Shown: one piece after another, positions 1-6,017 of the stretch
How positions within the stretch are numbered: position 1 is the stretch's first letter
How the letters are laid out: each line of letters opens with the position of its first letter
NCBI GenBank assembly: GCA_002011685.1
Contig: MTOL01000296.1
Span: 2,190-8,861 of the forward strand
Reading direction: 5' to 3'
DNA: 6,672 nt
Source of the DNA: Deferribacteres bacterium JdFR-76
GTDB taxonomy: Bacteria > Zhuqueibacterota > JdFR-76
The notes under the pieces: generated by a model
Seen by the model: the letters and a program-made list of their open reading frames with translations, nothing else
Databases searched by the model: none
What the model was told of the DNA's origin: nothing
Made by a program: the position numbers and the translations under genes

Positions 1-1313
1 TTTATACGGGCGGCGTAGTTCACAGCAAAATTGAAGAACATGGATTGCTGAAAGAGAGCGCGCTCGAAGTTGCTCATCTTTGGAAAATCGATCTCGATAT
101 CCGGCTTAATCCCCCCACCTCCGTATACAATCCGCCCTCCCTTGGTGCGAAATTCCTTCTGTCCGTTTGACGAATCGGGCGCCAGCTCTTCATCTTTGAC
201 GGCAAATAGCTTTTCATCACGGTTTAGCCGGCTCACATCCTGAATAAGCCGCCCGCTGGGGATGTAATATTTGGCCGTTGTGAGCCGCAGCGCCGTGTTC
301 TTTTGAAAAGGAAAGGGAATCAGCGTCTGGACCAGGCCTTTTCCATAAGTGCGGCTGCCAATAACCAGGCCTCGGTCCAGGTCCTGAATGGCCCCAGCTA
401 CAATTTCCGAAGCCGACGCCGATGCCCCGTTCACCAGAACCACCAGTGGCGTCTCCGGTAGAATGGGATCTTTGGTAGCATAGTATTTCCGATTGGCGTG
501 TTTTGTGCGGCCCTTGGTGTACACAATCAGTTCGCCTTTGGGTACAAAGAAATTGACAATTTCAATGGCGGCATCCAGCAGGCCTCCAGGATTGGAACGC
601 AGATCGAGGATGAGCCCCTTCAGGCCCTGGGACTTTAGCGACAGCACCGCCTCCTTTACCTGTTTGGGCGAAAATTTAGAGAACCGCGTTAGACGGATGT
701 ACCCGATCCCCTCTTCCAGAAAGCCCGCATAAGAGACGTCCCGGATGACAATCACATCACGGATGAGGCGGAAATGCAGCGGCCTTTCTTCCCCGGCCCG
801 CCGGATTTTGATGGAAACCGGTGTTCCCGGTTTGCCTCGGAGCCGGTTTGCCACTTCGGAAAGGGACAGATCTCTGGTGGACACACCATCCACTTCGATA
901 ATCTGGTCGCCCTCGCGGATTCCTGCTTTGGCAGCGGGTGTCCCGTCAAACGGAGGTTCCTCCACAACAGGATAGTCCCCCCGCTTGCTGATGGTCATCC
1001 CCACACCTCCGTACTTGCCCCGCGTAAGAGTTTGTAAACGCTGATTCTCTTCTTTTTCGATCAGACTGGTGTACGGATCCAAGCGCTGTGTCATCCCGTA
1101 AATCGCAGCGCGGACAAACGCATCTGGGTCGATTTCGTCCACATAGCGCAGAAGAATCTCCTCGTAAACTCTCTGAAACAGCGTTATATTGCGCTTCAGA
1201 ACCAAGTAAATGTCGGGATCGGCCATTTCCGAAGAGTGGGCTAGCCAGCCGCTCACCGTTATGGTTACAAGCAGGATCAAAACAATTAGAAAGGATTGTT
1301 TCCCACGCTTCAT
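1..1313 (-). CDS. S41 family C-terminal processing peptidase with PDZ domain (3' end outside window)
   Basis: This is a serine protease of the CtpA/Tsp family, which acts in the periplasm or at the membrane and trims or degrades exported proteins from their C-termini. I read 437 codons without a stop before the window edge. Residues 7-25 form one hydrophobic segment after a basic start (MKRGKQ), a signal peptide or signal anchor with no clear signal peptidase site. A PDZ domain covers roughly 98-188, including the YGGVGM segment and the GIREGDQIIEVDG core. The peptidase core follows, with GYIRLTRFS near 204-212 and LILDLRSNPGG at 234-244. The nucleophile is Ser300 in the SASASE motif. Lys325 in YGKG and Gln329 keep the family spacing (Ser to Lys 25 residues, Lys to Gln 4). 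Asp311 matches the aspartate known in E. coli Tsp. The GIKPDIEI segment is typical of the family. The start ATG has GGGAGG (1319-1324) five bases upstream. The C-terminal tail is not visible. Confidence 0.95.
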   Translation of the reverse strand, partial: MKRGKQSFLIVLILLVTITVSGWLAHSSEMADPDIYLVLKRNITLFQRVYEEILLRYVDEIDPDAFVRAAIYGMTQRLDPYTSLIEKEENQRLQTLTRGKYGGVGMTISKRGDYPVVEEPPFDGTPAAKAGIREGDQIIEVDGVSTRDLSLSEVANRLRGKPGTPVSIKIRRAGEERPLHFRLIRDVIVIRDVSYAGFLEEGIGYIRLTRFSKFSPKQVKEAVLSLKSQGLKGLILDLRSNPGGLLDAAIEIVNFFVPKGELIVYTKGRTKHANRKYYATKDPILPETPLVVLVNGASASASEIVAGAIQDLDRGLVIGSRTYGKGLVQTLIPFPFQKNTALRLTTAKYYIPSGRLIQDVSRLNRDEKLFAVKDEELAPDSSNGQKEFRTKGGRIVYGGGGIKPDIEIDFPKMSNFERALFQQSMFFNFAVNYAARI

Positions 1314-1447
1314 GGATGCCTCCCTTTCCATTCCAAACAGCCTGGCAAATTGAACGGATTATTTAGAAAAGTAGTTGCCTTCTGCCGCAATTTCCAAAAT
1401 TTCTTAAAATGAACGTTTTTGGGCACCCGCACACGGACTATTTCCAC
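1310..1447 (-). CDS. Candidate small basic protein, 45 residues, between tmk and the S41 protease
   Basis: I do not recognise this frame and call it only tentatively. A GTG start at 1447 lies four bases after the tmk stop (1454-1452). It is preceded by a good AGGAGG (1459-1464) at 11 bases, slightly long. The frame runs 45 codons and its TGA overlaps the protease ATG as ATGA, so it fills the gap between the two genes almost exactly. The product would be basic (6 Lys, 4 Arg, 2 Glu) with an aromatic and lysine-rich middle (HFKKFWKLRQK, 13-23), and it has no membrane segment or known motif that I can name. Against it: the DNA is A/T-richer than its neighbours, third positions are only about half G/C, and the same frame is open back into tmk. 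It may simply be untranslated spacer. Confidence 0.3.
   Translation of the reverse strand: MEIVRVRVPKNVHFKKFWKLRQKATTFLNNPFNLPGCLEWKGRHP
1319..1324 (-). promoter_or_regulatory. Shine-Dalgarno site of the S41 protease gene
   Basis: On the minus strand GGGAGG lies five bases before the ATG at 1313. It supports that start, which also places a hydrophobic export segment right behind the basic N-terminus. The site lies inside the candidate small ORF that ends at 1310, so translation of that ORF could couple to the protease. Confidence 0.6.
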
Positions 1448-1451
1448 CCCC

Positions 1452-2165
1452 TCATCTTCCTCCTGAAACGCCCGATCCTCCTTCGATCCGGGAGGAAATA
1501 AGAGCCCACACCATGTCCCAGATTTCTCCGGAAATCTCTTCCACGGGACGGTCGGCATTCACCAGCTTCACCCGGCCGGGCTCCCTGCTAGCCAGCTGAC
1601 GAAACCCATCCCGTACCCGGCGGTAAAAATCCAGCTGCTCACTTTCCATCCGGTCCCGCGATCGATGCGCCTTGATCTGGCGCGCAAACGCCCTTTCAGG
1701 TGGAAGATCCAGCACAATGGTCAGATCTGGCAGGATGCCATGGGTACCCAATTCATGCGCCTTTTCAATCAGTTCAAGCGGAATCCCTCGCCCGTACCCC
1801 TGATAAGCCGTGGTAGAATCATGAAAGCGGTCACAGATCACTATATGCCCCTCGCGAAGGGCAGGAACAATCTTTTCCATAACCAGCTGTGAGCGGGCTG
1901 CCGCGTATAGCAGCAATTCGGTATGCGGGTCCATCTGAAACAGAGAACGGTCTAGCAAAATTTCCCGGATCCGCTCCGAGATTTCCGTACCCCCCGGCTC
2001 CCGAAAGAGCAAAACCCGCGAAGCATCTCCGTCTGCCCACTCGCGGACAAGCTTTTCCCGCAGCCGTAGGCACTGCAATGACTTGCCCGAAAAATCAATC
2101 CCTTCCAGGCTGATGAACAGCCCGGCAAAGGCGTCCGGCTTCCTTACATCCACGACGCTATACAT
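1452..2165 (-). CDS. tmk: Thymidylate kinase (dTMP kinase)
   Basis: The enzyme phosphorylates dTMP to dTDP with ATP in the cytoplasm, an essential step of dTTP synthesis. The Walker A loop is GIDFSGKS at 22-29, with Phe where many relatives have Gly. FREPGGT (54-60) is the family's substrate-site motif. DRFHDSTTAYQG (112-123) is the usual DRxxxSxxAYQ segment, and the RSRDRMES region (168-175) is the lid with its arginines. At 237 residues it is longer than the usual 205-215. The excess lies in about 16 residues before the beta strand FISLEG and in a Gly/Ser-rich tail after 225. The ATG at 2165 directly abuts GAGGG, so its ribosome site is badly spaced. A GTG at codon 5 (2153) has that GAGGG 12 bases upstream and is an alternative. 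The gene lies 77 bases after the MATE gene and 138 before the protease gene. Confidence 0.97.
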   Translation of the reverse strand: MYSVVDVRKPDAFAGLFISLEGIDFSGKSLQCLRLREKLVREWADGDASRVLLFREPGGTEISERIREILLDRSLFQMDPHTELLLYAAARSQLVMEKIVPALREGHIVICDRFHDSTTAYQGYGRGIPLELIEKAHELGTHGILPDLTIVLDLPPERAFARQIKAHRSRDRMESEQLDFYRRVRDGFRQLASREPGRVKLVNADRPVEEISGEIWDMVWALISSRIEGGSGVSGGR

Positions 2166-2187
2166 CCCTCACTCTGACTTTGTCTTC

Positions 2188-2237
2188 AAAACGCCCTGCA
2201 GGGCAGTCTTTCCATAGCCCGCATCAGAGGGGCGTTT
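2188..2237 (-). other. Competing inverted repeats in the MATE-tmk gap
   Basis: The gap holds a perfect 12-base palindrome, GCCCTGCAGGGC (2193-2204), followed on the minus strand by GTTTTG. Its 3' half is shared with a longer-range pair: AAACGCCC (2237-2230) can pair with GGGCGTTT (2196-2189). The two foldings cannot form together. The T run has only four bases, so as an intrinsic terminator it would be weak. It might be a processing site or a partial terminator after the MATE gene, or chance. No good promoter to restart transcription before tmk was seen. Confidence 0.25.
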
Positions 2238-2242
2238 CCCGC

Positions 2243-3592
2243 TTAAATCTGGATAAATTTCCATTTGCCGCTATGAAACCGCAGATAATTCAGGACCAGG
2301 CGCAAAACTTCGTCCAGCCCCATAACGAGCCAGATCCCCCAGAGGGAAAGTCCCAGCGGAAATGCCGCGACCCAAGCAAAAATAGTTTCCGATACGATAA
2401 CCGAAAAGATGGCCAGATACATCAGCCACTTAAGATCGCCTGCTCCTCGCAGGTTGCCACTCAAAACGGCGTTGAGCGCTTTGGGAATCTGGATCAGCGC
2501 AAATAACCGGAGAATGCCGGCGCCCGTCTGCACCACAGCATCCTCTGAAGTAAACAGCGCAATGAGCGGTTCGGAAAACAGAAAAATCGAAGCCACAATC
2601 AGCAGTACAAATCCCAGAACCACGTAGCTGGCCATGCGGCCGGTCTGCTCGGCCCGTTTGTGCTCCCGGGCACCGATGTTCTGCCCTACTAAGGTCATGG
2701 CCGCCAGGCTGAAACCGGTAAACACCATGGTCAGCACTGCCTGAATACGCATGAAAACCTGATGAGCCGCCAGAAAAACGATCCCCAGTACAGCGGCGTA
2801 CCCAGTCATAACCATCTGTCCGAAGGCCCAGCAAAGCTGTTCCACGGTAGTGGGCAGCCCGGTTTTGAAAAGCCGCTCAAACGTTCTGAAATTGGGCGTG
2901 GTCAATTCCCTGAAGGATAAAAAAAGTTTTACCTTCCTAGAACGGAGCACGTAGAGCGTGCAAAAAGTCCCTACGGAGTGGGAGATCCCCACGGCCAGGG
3001 CTGCCCCTTTCACCTCCAGCCGCGGAAATCCGAAAAGACCGAAAATGAGGATGGCCGCCAGGAAAAGGTTCAGGAAATTGATAATCAGGTTCAAGGTCAT
3101 GGACACACGCGTTTCTCCGGCGGCTCGCAAAATGCCCATGGCGATAAAATTGGTGAGGATCAGCGGTGCAAACAGGGCAATGATGCGGATGTAAAGAACC
3201 CCGGACTGCTGTGCAATGGGTTCGCTTTCACGAATCAATTTAAAAAGAAGGGTCGCCCCAAAATACCAGACCAGGGCCGTCATCACCGACATGACAATTC
3301 CAATCATCAGCGCCTGGCCCAAAACATGATTGGCTTCCCAATAATTTTTGGCTCCCAGATGCCGATTGATGATGACGGAACTGCCCACCACAAAGGTGAG
3401 AAGCACAGCAAAGAAAAGAATGATAATCTGGATAGCCATTCCCACTCCGGCAAAGGCAGACGCGCTGATTTTGCCAATCATAATGGCCTCAGCGGTCCAC
3501 ATGAGGGTCTGGGAAGAAAGGTCAACAACGGCCGGCAGCGACGTCTTTAAAATGTCTTTTAGCGGAGAGCCTGACGATTCCATCCTTTTCAA
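2243..3592 (-). CDS. MATE family multidrug/cation antiporter-like efflux protein
   Basis: This is an inner-membrane transporter of the multidrug and toxic compound extrusion family (NorM/DinF type), which exports organic cations or lipid-like substrates in exchange for Na+ or H+. The 449-residue length and about twelve hydrophobic segments fit the family (usually 440-460). The two halves repeat the family pattern. NRHLGAKN (76-83) and GQNIGARE (303-310) are equivalent loops. ILRAAGETR (154-162) and NLRGAGDLK (380-388) are the two LRgaG loops. The substrate cannot be read from sequence. The longest reasonable start is TTG at 3592, and an ATG follows three codons later at 3583. Neither has a good ribosome site: AAAAGG abuts the ATG, and nothing better than CGGA precedes the TTG. 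A hairpin lies 14 bases upstream of the TTG. Expression may therefore be low or separate from ino1. Confidence 0.93.
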   Translation of the reverse strand: MKRMESSGSPLKDILKTSLPAVVDLSSQTLMWTAEAIMIGKISASAFAGVGMAIQIIILFFAVLLTFVVGSSVIINRHLGAKNYWEANHVLGQALMIGIVMSVMTALVWYFGATLLFKLIRESEPIAQQSGVLYIRIIALFAPLILTNFIAMGILRAAGETRVSMTLNLIINFLNLFLAAILIFGLFGFPRLEVKGAALAVGISHSVGTFCTLYVLRSRKVKLFLSFRELTTPNFRTFERLFKTGLPTTVEQLCWAFGQMVMTGYAAVLGIVFLAAHQVFMRIQAVLTMVFTGFSLAAMTLVGQNIGAREHKRAEQTGRMASYVVLGFVLLIVASIFLFSEPLIALFTSEDAVVQTGAGILRLFALIQIPKALNAVLSGNLRGAGDLKWLMYLAIFSVIVSETIFAWVAAFPLGLSLWGIWLVMGLDEVLRLVLNYLRFHSGKWKFIQI

Positions 3593-3606
3593 TCCGAAAT
3601 ATGCAA

Positions 3607-3638
3607 AGGCTTCACCCCGGCGGCGCGGGATGAAGCCT
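3607..3638 (-). terminator. Hairpin between ino1 and the MATE gene, possible weak terminator
   Basis: The outer arms AGGCTTCA and TGAAGCCT pair perfectly (8 bp). After one mismatch come four more pairs (CCCG with CGGG) around a six-base G/C-rich loop. It begins 21 bases after the ino1 stop. On the minus strand the stem is followed by a broken T-rich stretch (TTTGCATATTT). On the plus strand TTTTT follows at a short distance. This is a stable stem with a poor U tract, so partial termination or 3'-end protection of the upstream message is more likely than full termination. It ends 14 bases before the MATE TTG. Confidence 0.4.
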
Positions 3639-3659
3639 CCACTTTTTCCAATTCACACT

Positions 3660-4976
3660 TTACTGGTAATATTCGATGCCCAGATGGGTAATCTGTTCTT
3701 CGCCCATCAGGTAACGCAGTGTGTTTTTCAGCTTCATCAGCTGGATAAAGAGGTCATGTTCCGGGTAGAGTTCCGGAGCACACATCGGGCTCTTGAAGTA
3801 GAAAGAAAGCCACTCGAGAATCCCCTTCATGCGGGCCCGCTGTGCCAGATCGGCAAAAAGTACAAGGTCCAGAACCAGCGGCGCGGCAAGAATGCTATCC
3901 CTGCACAGGAAATCGATTTTGATTTGCATCGGGTATCCCATCCAGCCAAAAATATCGATGTTGTCCCAGCCTTCTTTATTGTCCCCCCGCGGGGGGTAGT
4001 AATTGATCCGCACTTTGTGGTAAAAATGGGAATACAGGTCAGGATATAGCTCTGGCTGGAGAATATAATCCAGCACAGACAGTTTGCTCTCCTCCTTGGT
4101 TTTGAACGAGGCTGGATCGTCGAGCACCTCACCGTCGCGGTTGCCCAGGATGTTGGTGGAGAACCATCCGTTAAGGCCAAGGAGCCGGGCTTTCAGGCCC
4201 GGTGCGATGATGGTCTTCATAAGTGTCTGGCCGGTTTTGAAGTCCTTCCCCGCAATCGGTACGTGCATCTGATCCGCCAATTCGTACATGGCGGGGATGT
4301 CCACGGTGAGGTTGGGTGCACCGTTGATATAGGGGATCCCCATCTTCAATGCCGCATAGGCATAAATCATGCTGGGAGAAATATCCTTGTGGTTGGCCTT
4401 CAGTCCGTCTTCGAACGCTTTTAGAGATTGATGCACCTCACCGGGAGCCAGGTATACCTCCGTGCTCCCGCACCAGATCATCACCAGACGTTCCAGCTTG
4501 TGCTCTTCCTTGAACTTACGGATATCCTCCATCAGTTGCTCGGCGAGCTCCATCTTGGTCTTTCCCTGCTTAACGTGCGGGCCGTCCAGTTTGCGGACGT
4601 ACTCGCGGCTAAAAACTGCCTTCATTGGCCTGAGGGCTTCCAGCTCGGCACGCAGGGGCTCCAGATGCTCGGGCCGCAAAACCCCCGCTTTTTTGGCGGC
4701 TTCATAGGCGTTGTCTTCAAAAATGTCCCACGCCGCGAAAACAAGATCTTCCAGCTTGTGCAGTGGTACAAAATCGCGGATCAGAGGAACGCGCTTCTCC
4801 GTGCGTTTCCCAAGACGGATGGTTCCCATTTGGGTGAGAGAACCAATGGGTTTCGCAAGTCCCTTCTTTATGGCTTCCACACCGGCCACGAAAGTTGTGC
4901 TAACGGCACCCAGACCTACCAGCAGAACGCCCAACTTTCCTTCCGGTGGTGCAATTTCCACACGCGGTTTTGCCAT
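3660..4976 (-). CDS. ino1: Inositol-3-phosphate synthase (myo-inositol-1-phosphate synthase)
   Basis: The enzyme converts D-glucose 6-phosphate to 1D-myo-inositol 3-phosphate using bound NAD, the first committed step to inositol. The N-terminal NAD fold starts with VLLVGLGAVSTTFVAG (17-32), a glycine-rich loop. GKDFKTGQT (243-251) and NGWFSTNILGNRDG (269-282) are core motifs of the bacterial branch. KVRINYYPPRGDNKEGWDNI (321-340) and FLCRDSILAAPLVLDL (356-371) form the remaining catalytic region, equivalent to the conserved lysine and aspartate segments of the eukaryotic enzymes. At 438 residues it is close to the B. thetaiotaomicron type and shorter than yeast Ino1. The ATG at 4976 has AGGAGGG seven bases upstream, next to the panD stop, so it is coupled to panD. 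Its likely partner is the phosphatidyltransferase two genes upstream, for inositol phospholipid synthesis. Free inositol or a soluble inositol phosphate is the alternative end product. Confidence 0.96.
   Translation of the reverse strand: MAKPRVEIAPPEGKLGVLLVGLGAVSTTFVAGVEAIKKGLAKPIGSLTQMGTIRLGKRTEKRVPLIRDFVPLHKLEDLVFAAWDIFEDNAYEAAKKAGVLRPEHLEPLRAELEALRPMKAVFSREYVRKLDGPHVKQGKTKMELAEQLMEDIRKFKEEHKLERLVMIWCGSTEVYLAPGEVHQSLKAFEDGLKANHKDISPSMIYAYAALKMGIPYINGAPNLTVDIPAMYELADQMHVPIAGKDFKTGQTLMKTIIAPGLKARLLGLNGWFSTNILGNRDGEVLDDPASFKTKEESKLSVLDYILQPELYPDLYSHFYHKVRINYYPPRGDNKEGWDNIDIFGWMGYPMQIKIDFLCRDSILAAPLVLDLVLFADLAQRARMKGILEWLSFYFKSPMCAPELYPEHDLFIQLMKLKNTLRYLMGEEQITHLGIEYYQ
3983..3996. repeat. Perfect 14-base G/C palindrome inside ino1
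   Basis: Six C, then GC, then six G. On the minus strand it encodes part of the conserved YYPPRGDN segment of Ino1, so protein constraint explains most of it. It could still form a very strong short hairpin in the message and is a likely spot for sequencing or polymerase errors. The reading frame is intact on both sides. Confidence 0.6.
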
Positions 4977-4983
4977 TCCACAT

Positions 4984-4990
4984 CCCTCCT
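4984..4990 (-). promoter_or_regulatory. Shine-Dalgarno site of ino1, adjoining the panD stop
   Basis: AGGAGGG on the minus strand sits seven bases before the ino1 ATG and starts two bases after the panD TGA (4994-4992). It fixes the ino1 start. The 15-base gap implies that terminating panD ribosomes can reload on ino1. Confidence 0.8.
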
Positions 4991-4991
4991 T

Positions 4992-5351
4992 TCATTCAAT
5001 CACTTTTGTCATCCGGTTCTTCTCGTCGACCAGGACAACTTTGGTCTTGTGGGTTACAGCTTTCTCTTCCGGAATTATGCAGTAGGAAATAATGATCACC
5101 TTATCGCCAACTTGGGCCAGGCGCGCCAGGGCCCCATTCAGGCCAATCACTCCGGAGCCCCTTTCTCCAGGGATAATGTACGTCTCGGCGCGCTCGCCAT
5201 TGTTGACATTCAGAACCTGAACGCGTTCATTTGGGTACATGTCCGCTGCTTCCAACAAGTCCTGATCTATGGTAATACTCCCTTCGTATTCCAGCTCCAG
5301 CTGGGTTACGCGGGCGTTATGGATTTTCGATTTCATCATATGCAACCACAT
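4992..5351 (-). CDS. panD: Aspartate 1-decarboxylase proenzyme
   Basis: A pyruvoyl enzyme that decarboxylates L-aspartate to beta-alanine, the precursor of pantothenate and CoA. The proenzyme cleaves itself between Gly24 and Ser25 (YEGSITID, 22-29), and Ser25 becomes the pyruvoyl group. Known E. coli active-site positions are all kept without a gap: Lys9, His11, Arg54, Thr57, Tyr58 and Asn72 (in GLNGA). The length is 119 residues against 126 in E. coli. The ATG at 5351 aligns residue for residue with the E. coli start and has AAGGAGGT nine bases upstream. The ATG codons at positions 5 and 6 are therefore not preferred. It sits 15 bases after the phosphatidyltransferase and 15 before ino1. No other pantothenate gene (panB, panC) is in the window, so its place within an inositol-lipid pair is odd. 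Confidence 0.97.
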   Translation of the reverse strand: MWLHMMKSKIHNARVTQLELEYEGSITIDQDLLEAADMYPNERVQVLNVNNGERAETYIIPGERGSGVIGLNGALARLAQVGDKVIIISYCIIPEEKAVTHKTKVVLVDEKNRMTKVIE

Positions 5352-5360
5352 GGACCGCCG

Positions 5361-5368
5361 ACCTCCTT
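5361..5368 (-). promoter_or_regulatory. Shine-Dalgarno site of panD, overlapping the upstream stop codon
   Basis: AAGGAGGT on the minus strand is a full-strength ribosome site nine bases before the panD ATG. Its first two bases overlap the TAA of the phosphatidyltransferase gene (5369-5367). It decides the panD start and shows translational coupling between the two genes. Confidence 0.85.
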
Positions 5369-6017
5369 AGCCCAGTTTATCGTACTCTGGGACGACCTCA
5401 TGTTTTTTCCCGTTTTCCGTAGCCCAGACGTGATAAAGACGCTGAACCGCTGTAAAATTGGCAAACACGGCAAGAAAATACATTCCGGCAATCATGGCCC
5501 ACGGATGAACCAGGGCCGTAAATCCGATAGTCAGAATCCTCTCCGGCCGCTGCATGAACCCCACTTTACAGGTTAGCCCCAGGCCTTCCGCTCTTGCCCG
5601 CACATAGCTTACCATCAGAGAACCGCCCAGAGCAATACATGCCGCCACCGCTCCAGAAAAATGACCGTGGCCAATAAAATAGTAGGCAATTCCTAAAAAA
5701 ACAAATATTTCTCCGTATCGGTCGAGCGTAGAATCGTACAGGGCCCCAAAGCGGGTTACGCGGTTAGAGCCCCTCGCAATCTTTCCATCCAGGATATCAA
5801 AAATACCGGCCAGAAGGATGAACACACCGCCAAGCCGGTGCATGCCGGTCGCGAAAAAATAACCGGAAACGGCGCTCACCAGAAACCCGATGCTGGTAAT
5901 CACGTTGGGACTGACCCCGAAACGGGTCAGGGCCTCGGCCACCGGGTCAAAAAAGGCCGAAATCCCATCTCGTACAAGATGATATGCCTCACGTAAAGCG
6001 GAACTTTTGTCACTCAC
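5367..6017 (-). CDS. CDP-alcohol phosphatidyltransferase, probably phosphatidylinositol phosphate synthase
   Basis: An integral membrane enzyme that transfers a phosphatidyl group from CDP-diacylglycerol to an alcohol. The signature DGxxARx8GxxxDxxxD is complete: DGKIAR at 77-82, Gly91, Asp95 and Asp99, counted from the GTG. These acidic residues bind metal and CDP. About six hydrophobic segments fit the family. KVGFMQRPER (151-160) lies where inositol-phosphate-using members carry basic residues. With ino1 two genes downstream, inositol phosphate is the likely acceptor. Glycerol phosphate (PgsA) or di-inositol phosphate synthesis are alternatives; no CTP:inositol-phosphate cytidylyltransferase is seen here. 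I chose the GTG at 6017 (216 residues) because it has AAGGA at eight bases and overlaps the rsmI stop as GTGA. An ATG at 6056 would add 13 Lys/Arg-rich residues, but its GGAAGG abuts the codon. Confidence 0.85.
   Translation of the reverse strand: MSDKSSALREAYHLVRDGISAFFDPVAEALTRFGVSPNVITSIGFLVSAVSGYFFATGMHRLGGVFILLAGIFDILDGKIARGSNRVTRFGALYDSTLDRYGEIFVFLGIAYYFIGHGHFSGAVAACIALGGSLMVSYVRARAEGLGLTCKVGFMQRPERILTIGFTALVHPWAMIAGMYFLAVFANFTAVQRLYHVWATENGKKHEVVPEYDKLG

Noticed and set aside
1366..1398. Possible promoter before the protease: TTGGAA, 18 bases, TACTTT; also readable as Bacteroidetes-like TTTG, 21 bases, TACTTTTC
   Set aside because: Only four of six bases match at each sigma-70 box, and the second reading has one mismatch in a low-information motif within A/T-rich DNA. 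It is too weak to annotate, and the region may be coding.
2187..2225. Twelve-codon ORF in the MATE-tmk gap as a leader peptide
   Set aside because: It has no ribosome site and no run of one amino acid that would suggest attenuation, and it largely overlaps the inverted repeats.
2430..2834. Minus-strand frame of 134 codons inside the MATE gene
   Set aside because: It lies wholly within the MATE coding region in another frame, and its Gly/Arg/Cys-rich translation is typical of a shadow.
3650..3652. Upstream ATT as a start that would extend the MATE protein by 20 residues
   Set aside because: The added residues are Arg/Gly-rich and encoded by the hairpin itself; ATT is a rare start and no ribosome site precedes it.
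3348..4049. Plus-strand open frame of 233 codons crossing the MATE-ino1 gap
   Set aside because: It is antisense to two well-supported genes, and it reads through the hairpin without any recognisable protein feature.
4428..5576. Plus-strand open frame of 382 codons
   Set aside because: It runs antisense across ino1, panD and the phosphatidyltransferase, all recognised with full motifs. Its translation has no family pattern and it has no ribosome site. It is a shadow of codon bias.
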